64,000 nucleotides of DNA from Rhyacophila brunnea (Eukaryota; Arthropoda; Insecta; Trichoptera; Rhyacophilidae): positions 267,445-331,444 of the forward strand of contig JAGYXB010000162.1 in assembly GCA_022495005.1 (NCBI GenBank), given 5' to 3'. Made by a program: the position numbers and the translations under genes. Under the pieces are notes generated by a model. That model saw only the letters and a list, made by a program, of their open reading frames with translations, had not been told where the DNA came from and ran no database searches. Within the stretch, counting starts at the first letter, position 1. Each line of letters opens with the position of its first letter. Shown here piece after piece: positions 57,696-64,000 of this stretch.

Positions 57696-59083
57696 ATAAA
57701 TTAAAGCTCAACGGAAACACAATGATTAACTAGACTCTGTTTTTATTAGGAAGTAGGATCACGCTGTCATATAAATTTCACCAACAGTGAGGTATTTATT
57801 ACCTTGAGAGATATGAGTACATGTCTCATGTCTCTGAAGAAAGTTAAAATATTATTGTAAGTATATAAGTATGTGAGCATATGGGCGCCATGTGCTTTCT
57901 GTTTTAAAGTGTGTAATACAATAAAATAAAGCAATGTTTTAAAATAAGATGACAAGCAAGTTGCAAGTTGATATAATATTATAAGCGGAGCAAAATAAAG
58001 AAACATGGTTGGTTATCAATTTTGACTTCTTGACCCTTGGTTTGTAGAAACGGTAAAGCTACATGGAAACATGGAAAGTTTAAGAATCTACTTAGCTGTT
58101 GGGTGACGCTCTCCATCGCTATTATTTTTAAACTGATTCTAGTATAGTTTTGCGTTTTTTGTTATATTATATGATGCACTCAATTTTTAAAAGAAAAAAT
58201 ATTCAGCAATTATGAAGATCCAAACAGATCCTATGCCATGCGATGCTGAGGTAGGAATCAATGAGTGAAATGGATCGCAAATTCGCAAGCATCCATTCGC
58301 CTGCCGCAAACTTCTCACAAGATAGTGTGAAAGACAATATTATGACCAACGAACGAACTCTGAAAAAATATAAAACTCAATGAACTAAAAAAAACTTTAA
58401 TATGTTTATAGAAGCTGCATTGTGATTTATTTTATTAGCGTATTTTTTACTTTGAGGGTCATTAAAGGACATCAAGTATTCAGGTAAATAAATGGTTGAA
58501 AATTCTATTACAATAATAGTACGCCCACCAACTCAAATATTGAACCAAAATTCCTCTTCGTGTAGACACTAAACATTATTTCCACAGACGCCCGAAAATT
58601 TTTGTTGTTTTTAATTTACATTGCATTCTTATGCCATAACACCTTTTTTGTGTCTCTCAATGTCGACGCTGAAATACCTCACATATCGGGAGACCTATAA
58701 TTTTGTGAAATATCTCGAATATTATTGATCGCGCTGTATACGGTGTAATATGCTTCCTGTACAAGAGGTTTAATGATAACCATAAAACAAGTGCAAATCG
58801 ATATTCGAATTAATAAAATATCCTTGCGTGTGTAGAAACACAGTGACCTCAAAATACAAATAGTAAATAAGTACATACTTCGAACTTAATAACCATATTT
58901 GAACATCATTCAAATTAATAATGAATGTAAATTTCATATCATAATATTATAACATAAGTACTTACTAAATGTAGATATCAAGTAAGTTGGTCCTACTCAT
59001 ATTTTTTCTTATGGCGCCAAAATTTTTCAAATATTTTTTTATAAATCTAAATAAGTGTTATTAGTTGTTATAACATAACCCAA
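57696..59083. other. AT-rich spacer between MITE copies
   Basis: No gene is supported. Frames of 65-79 codons are AT-driven. Confidence 0.35.
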
Positions 59084-59091
59084 CATTACTG

Positions 59092-59481
59092 CAGGGCTCG
59101 AAATGGACCCGGTCGCACCGGAGTTTAGTTTGTGAAATACCCGTAACTTATCGCTGCGTCTCATGAAAAAATAAACATTTCGTTTTGATTGGTGAATTAT
59201 TATTAAAAAGTAATAAAATTCACTTACTTTAAATGCATATATCAAAGTTCATACGAAAGTTGTCGGAATCACGGTAAAAATAGTATTTATGACGTTTCAT
59301 AAATCTCGATTTTTGTCTGCGACACTGACAATATTTGCATGCCACAATCTAACATGTCAAAGGTCGGTATATAACATACCTAACGTGATATTGTAATATA
59401 CATACAATTACATAAGCATGTTATTGTTTTGTGAAAATTGTTGAGCGCTCCGGTTCGTAAAATTTCCCATTTCGAGCGCTG
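59092..59481 (-). mobile_element. hAT-type MITE, CAGCGCTCGAAATGG family, copy 2 (longer)
   Basis: The same ends in opposite orientation: CAGGGCTCGAAATGGACCCG at the left and ...CCATTTCGAGCGCTG at the right. The perfect duplication is CATTACTG (59084-59091 and 59482-59489). At 390 bp it has more interior than the 235- and 246-bp copies, so it may be closer to the parent element. Confidence 0.93.
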
Positions 59482-59489
59482 CATTACTG

Positions 59490-59945
59490 GTTTCTTGGAT
59501 GGTCGATACGCACTTACAGTCTGTCGTCAGTATACAGTCTATGCGCTATCGAAAATAATTAGTACCTACTTAATTGTTTTTTTATATAATATAAATTGCG
59601 CACGGTGCTGTAACGATTTTGATTTTATTTTAAATAACTTTATTCCGAGGTATATAAATATATCGACATATGCATCATAATATGGATTGCACATGCCATG
59701 GTATATAATATATTATTATACTTACTTATGTATTTTAATTATTAATTTAATTAATTTAATTATAATTTTAATTTTAATTAACTATTAAAAATAAATAAAA
59801 ATAATATTCATTTTTAACACTAGAACAGGCCATGAGGCCCAATGATAGTAGTACAGTTAAGTAGCGAACAGTCGTAGAGTTATTAATAAAAGTGAAACAA
59901 TCACAAAGACCCAGACTTTGAGAAAATCTAATAAATATATTGTAA
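59490..59945. other. AT-rich spacer
   Basis: Includes a TTAATTTAATTAATTTAATT-type low-complexity run near 59738-59780. Nothing else. Confidence 0.35.
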
Positions 59946-59949
59946 CCTC

Positions 59950-60016
59950 ACTGGGTATCGACCCCGAAGCCCCTGTGTGAAAGACCAGCGCCTTACGGAC
60001 TGGACTATAAGGGCCG
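59950..60016 (-). pseudogene. tRNA-Glu(TTC)-like pseudo-tRNA or SINE head
   Basis: On minus, TATAGTCCAGTCCGTAAGG resembles the Glu D-arm and A box. CTGGT-CTTTCAC-ACAGG is an anticodon arm with loop anticodon TTC (plus 59979-59981) and one mismatch in the stem. GGGGTCGATACCC is the T-arm/B box. Imperfect stems and a missing acceptor match argue against a functional gene. The following plus-strand text TGTTCCGTTATAACTCAAAA is repeat-like. Confidence 0.5.
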
Positions 60017-60491
60017 CTCCATTTGTCTGTTTGTTCCGTTATAACTCAAAAACTACTGGAGCATTATTGATGAAACTTGCACAGCTTAAAGACTATCTAT
60101 ATTTTTGGTACCAATTTGGCATCACTATACCATCTAAAAAGCTAAAAAGTCTCGAAAACAACGGACTGTATCAGATAGCAGCGGTGGAGTGGTGAGGTGA
60201 AGTGCAGGAAAATAAGCGCGCGCCTACATTCCGCCGTTATCGATCTCGCGGGCTTATTCAACGTGGCGTACATGTCAGTAATAACAAGATATTCAAATAA
60301 ATTGAACGGTTTGGTAGAGGGTTGCGCGCATAACTGTTGCCTATCTCATTGACTTCAAAAATTATAATTGGTGGATGAATTACAAATTACTTAATTTAAC
60401 TCTATTTCTTCATTCTGTATTTATTTTTGTTCTTATCGTATTTCATCTTCTTTCCGTATTTCATGTGGATGAAGTTGCGTGCGATTACTAG

Positions 60492-61139
60492 TAGGGATTG
60501 CAATACCGAATGAAAATACCAATACCGGTATTTCAGTATTTCTAATTGAATACCGGCATTAATATCGGTATTCGTGAAATATACGGGGGAAACATAAGTA
60601 TCTCCTTATAAGTAACGATATAAAAATCTAAATATATAAATAGGTACATATCTTATATGGAATCTTTTAAAAATAGGTAAAAGTGAGCTGATATGGTAGA
60701 GATGCTGATGTTTACAAATAACCAGTAGTTGAACTATTGGCACTTTATGATTATACAAATGTTTTTAACTGGGATTTCAGATATACCTACTTAAAAATAC
60801 ACCGGACAACTTCTAAAACCGCGAGCGACTGGCGAAAATATTTGGATAAATTTAAAATGACAGAAGTAGGTATCTACCTACCTTTAATACAATAGTGTAT
60901 TTTGAAAATCTGCACGTGTCATTGCTAGTCACCGAGAAAGTCGAAGGGCAACGGGAGTAAACCAAACATCGCATAACCTGATAATAATACAGTCCTGTTA
61001 AACTTTTTATGTTAATTAATACATTTTGTTTCAACTTTCAATACCGAATATATCGGTATTGTCTGATTTTTAAAACCGGTATTTCGGTATGGAAAAATAC
61101 TAGGATACCGGTTTTGAAATACCGGTATTGCAATCCCTA
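60492..61139. mobile_element. hAT-type element with TAGGGATTGCAATACCG ends
   Basis: Left TAGGGATTGCAATACCGAAT and right, inverted, TAGGGATTGCAATACCGGTA. The flanks are ATTACTAG (60484-60491) and ATTACCAG (61140-61147), 7 of 8 matching. Subterminal zones are rich in ATACCGGTATT motifs. The interior 60801-61036 is homologous to the interior of 11581-12118. A third, truncated end lies at 15141-15191. No transposase frame. Confidence 0.85.
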
Positions 61140-61147
61140 ATTACCAG

Positions 61148-62192
61148 TAAAGTACGTATGAAATTAATAAACTAATGACGTTTTCTGAAATACCAAAGTA
61201 ATAAATTACTATATTTATCATATCGGAGGTAAGTACTAAATCAAAAAACAAATTGTCATTTTGTTTCAAAGCACACACCAATTATTGTCATATTATATTC
61301 GTGAATTATTCAAGTTTATGGTCATTTATTGTGTGGCCCGAATAAAGCACTACCCATATTGCTACTATATTATTATGGTATAACATTTGAAAAAAGTGAA
61401 CTTTTGCTCTTTAGCCACTCAAATATAAAGTACTACAGTTAAGTATGACATTTTTAGGAGACATTTGTATTCGTCTGACATTTTTTTTCGAATTTATAAA
61501 GTAACATAGCTTTTTTCGGTTAGATCTCGTGGAGTAAGTAGGCACTCTGAAGTCCTGATGTTTTATGGAAAATGCTTGAGAATCGCAGAGAAAAACAACT
61601 TTACCATAGTTTCGCGAAAATAATATAAACGAATGACAATAATACAAAACAGTAGCCCATAATCAGTAAAACAATCTCAATAATTTATTGTAGACTCGAT
61701 TCCATACACGCAGACTTTCCACAAATATTTCCATTTTATATTGCTATTTTATGAACCAGCCAGTATGCTTTTTGTAGCATGAAAAGAGATATATAGGATT
61801 CCGTTATGGCTTAAAACGACAGATATAATGGATTTCGTATGCAAATAAAATTTTAATGACAATAATATTAATAATTACTCTTTATTGTATTGTATTAAAA
61901 ATATCTCGTTGGCATGCAAGAAAAATCAATCAAATATTAGCGTGGTGCAGTTACGGCTGATTTGTTCACTATTTCTTCTTCGTCGGAACCTTGTATGTAT
62001 TTGATAGTGACATAAGTAGATGATTTTGTTATTGTGAGAAACCTTTTCCACGGTTCGGCTACACTCCACTCGGTGTTCAGCGGCACACATTACCTGTCTC
62101 CAACCCTTAACCTGCCAAAATACTACTAGTTTTTCCAAGTTATTAATTAGCCCGCCAATTTGGTGAAAATAACTGTAGAGTAACTAACAGGA
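61148..62192. other. AT-rich spacer
   Basis: No gene is supported. A slightly GC-richer patch at 61940-62110 has a 70-codon minus frame without signature. Confidence 0.35.
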
Positions 62193-62545
62193 GTTCGATC
62201 CGGAACTGAACCGAAAACCGGAAAAAACCGATATTTTTATCGGAACGAAAACCGGAACTGAACCGCAAAAAAATATTGGTTTTTTCAGTTCGGTACATGT
62301 TCAAACACGTGCGTTAACATGAAAACACGTGCGTTAACATGATTTTACTCTCCACTTCAGTTGTCGCAGGCGCAACACGTTTTACGTTTTGGGTATTGGC
62401 CCTTGGACTCTTAGACTCTTGGGTCACTTACTACCATCCACTCGGAGCTGAACCGAAAACCGGAAAAACCATTATTTTTCGGAACGAAAACCGGAACCGA
62501 ACTGATACGTATTTTTTACTTGAACCAGAATGAAAACCGAAACGA
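62193..62545. repeat. Degenerate GAACCGAAAACCGG repeat pair with a central spacer
   Basis: GGAACTGAACCGAAAACCGG, CGGAACGAAAACCGGAAC and related units fill 62195-62270 and recur in the same strand sense at 62445-62545. Between them is a perfect 21-base direct duplication built on ACACGTGCGTTAACATGA (62306-62342). Such GGTTCGGTTCCGG-type arrays occur at the ends of some transposons. The class here is uncertain. Confidence 0.55.
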
Positions 62546-63337
62546 AAAAAATAATAAATAAGTTACCAACCATTCATCGTAAAAAGTATGGTAATATAAC
62601 ATATTATGTTACACATTAGAAACGCAATTAGAAATTTTCTTGAAAAATATGTTATGTTGGCAAACGTAATGAAAGGTATTCGCTTTCTTCGTTTCAATGT
62701 TTATGAAAACATCTAAAAATGTATATTTTGCTGAAATAGATAAATTGTTTCCAACGTCTGGGTTGCCGAAGAAAAAAAACCGACTTGTATATATTTTATG
62801 AACGCCCATCTACGAAGAAAATAAATAAAATGTCATTTCAGTTTGCATGTCTGCGACCATAAAAAAGAATCAAAGTTTATCTACCTGGAAGGTTAATCCT
62901 GTATCCATGTTTGGATTTGATAATAGTATTTAGGAGCGTCTTCGTGAACATGCTGGCATGGTTGTCTTTTTATATACACACACGGAAACTGCCGAAGATA
63001 TAAATTATATATGAGGTAATAAATTATAACGGCGGAATTATTTCATTTAACCTATTTTTAAATGTATACATTTTTTTGATATTATATATATTTTGTATAT
63101 AAGTATTATAAAAGAGTAGAGCAGATTAAATTTGAATAAATTTAATAATCATTGGTTATACTTTTCGTAGCATTAAAAATATTAGGTCAAATTCTTCTTT
63201 TTTTGGCGTTGTTTTTCATCGAAGATTGACGACCAAACATTGCAGTACATCTCCTTATTAGATTACCAAAGCACTGGACACTGAGACACTGTTTACCGAG
63301 GCTACGTATCTAAGAGTTTATGAGTTTTTTTGCATTA
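62546..63337. other. AT-rich spacer
   Basis: Nothing recognised. Confidence 0.35.
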
Positions 63338-63345
63338 TCTACAGA

Positions 63346-63591
63346 CAGCGCTCGAAATGGAAAAATTTACGAACCGGAGCGCTCGACAGTTTTCTGAAGA
63401 TTTTTACATAGTAAAGTTATCAAAGTTCATGTGTTTTTTTTTCATAAAAAATAAGTGTGTTAAATTTTCTATTATATGGCCTATCCAGCTCAGACGGTCA
63501 AATTATTTATTCCTTGAGACGGAGCGATAATTTTACCGATTTCACGAACAGGAACGGCGCTCCGGTGCGTTCCAGTCCATTTCGAGCCCTG
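63346..63591 (+). mobile_element. hAT-type MITE, CAGCGCTCGAAATGG family, copy 3
   Basis: Left CAGCGCTCGAAATGGAAAAA, right inverted CAGGGCTCGAAATGGACTGG. The perfect duplication is TCTACAGA (63338-63345 and 63592-63599). At 246 bp it is close to copy 1 along its whole length, including TTTTCTGAAGAT and TTCTATTATATGGCCTA blocks. Confidence 0.93.
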
Positions 63592-63639
63592 TCTACAGAG
63601 GAATAAATTATACGTCTTATCGTTGTGGAAAATACGGCC

Positions 63640-63960
63640 GAAGTACGACGGCTCTCTGCGTTCAATGCTTGGCTAGTCTTAAAACCTTTTCATTGGTAAT
63701 GTGAGCATTATCATTCGTGATGCAACAGCCCGAGGTGCGTCTTTCTAAACCCTACCACTTATCCGAAAACAAGTCAGAGATCAATGTAGCTTTTGATGAC
63801 CGCATTTCAACAGCCCATACAGATTACAGCTCCTTGTCGCAAATCAGTACCAACCGAAACTTGGATCATCCAACACTTTGCCCAGATGGCTTCGCATCAA
63901 AAACCTTCCGGACTGGTTGGTCCAGGTCCATAACCAGCCCATTTTAGTCGAGAGATTTTG
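63640..63960. other. GC-richer segment at the window edge, unidentified
   Basis: Composition rises to near-even GC with an uninterrupted 76-codon plus frame (63717-63947). The minus strand also reads openly in part. No domain or motif was recognised. It could be a transposon coding relic or an exon continuing past the window. Confidence 0.3.
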
Positions 63961-64000
63961 GTAATGTAAACAGCTCAAGAATTTCTCATCGTACACCGAT

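Noticed and set aside
1..64000. CRISPR array, defence island or bacterial operon
   Set aside because: The window is eukaryotic in style; no spaced direct repeats and no compact gene clusters.

Overview
The window is AT-rich, repeat-dense eukaryotic DNA, most likely from an insect and probably a moth or butterfly. The reasons are Jockey-like, R1-like and RTE-like non-LTR retrotransposons, tRNA-derived SINEs, very many small hAT-type elements, and the CATCATCATCAGC...GAAGGCCTC repeat tails often met in lepidopteran DNA. The organism call is inference; no host gene here fixes it. No rRNA, CRISPR array or convincing functional tRNA was seen.

Layout. 0-1.8 kb: SINE and LINE-tail debris and a piggyBac-like relic. 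1.86-6.46 kb: one nearly complete Jockey-type LINE on the minus strand, with an open ORF1 (4933-6441) and an ORF2 carrying endonuclease and reverse transcriptase but broken by several frameshifts. 6.7-29 kb: foldback hAT MITEs, an RTE-like coding relic (7.9-8.3 kb), a THAP-like exon relic (10.6 kb), two hAT-type elements with perfect 8-bp target duplications (11.58 and 18.88 kb; the second keeps transposase remnants), SINEs, and an LTR/primer-binding-site fragment (20.1-20.5 kb). 29-41 kb: mostly featureless AT-rich DNA with further MITEs, including a TTAA-flanked piggyBac-like one (32.7 kb) and a TIR element holding a tRNA-like sequence (37.3-37.8 kb).

The only good candidate for a host protein-coding exon is the GC-rich island at 41.47-42.43 kb (plus strand, about 240 codons, ending at a possible splice donor). 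The rest of that gene is not visible; it probably lies beyond a long intron. From 44.4 to 46.0 kb an R1-like LINE 3' fragment with an intact RNase H reading frame sits inside a small hAT-type element. From 46.7 to 64 kb come more TIR elements, a recent 256-bp tandem duplication (49.95-50.46 kb), and at 57.1-63.6 kb a cluster of five hAT-type insertions, three of one family with perfect 8-bp target duplications.

There is no operon or pathway. The biology is transposon ecology: several non-autonomous DNA transposon families, probably mobilised from elsewhere, LINE copies, and nesting between them. The points most worth following are two elements that share an interior but have different termini, the ORF1-UGA-ORF2 arrangement of the Jockey-type LINE, the foldback hAT family, and the orphan exon.
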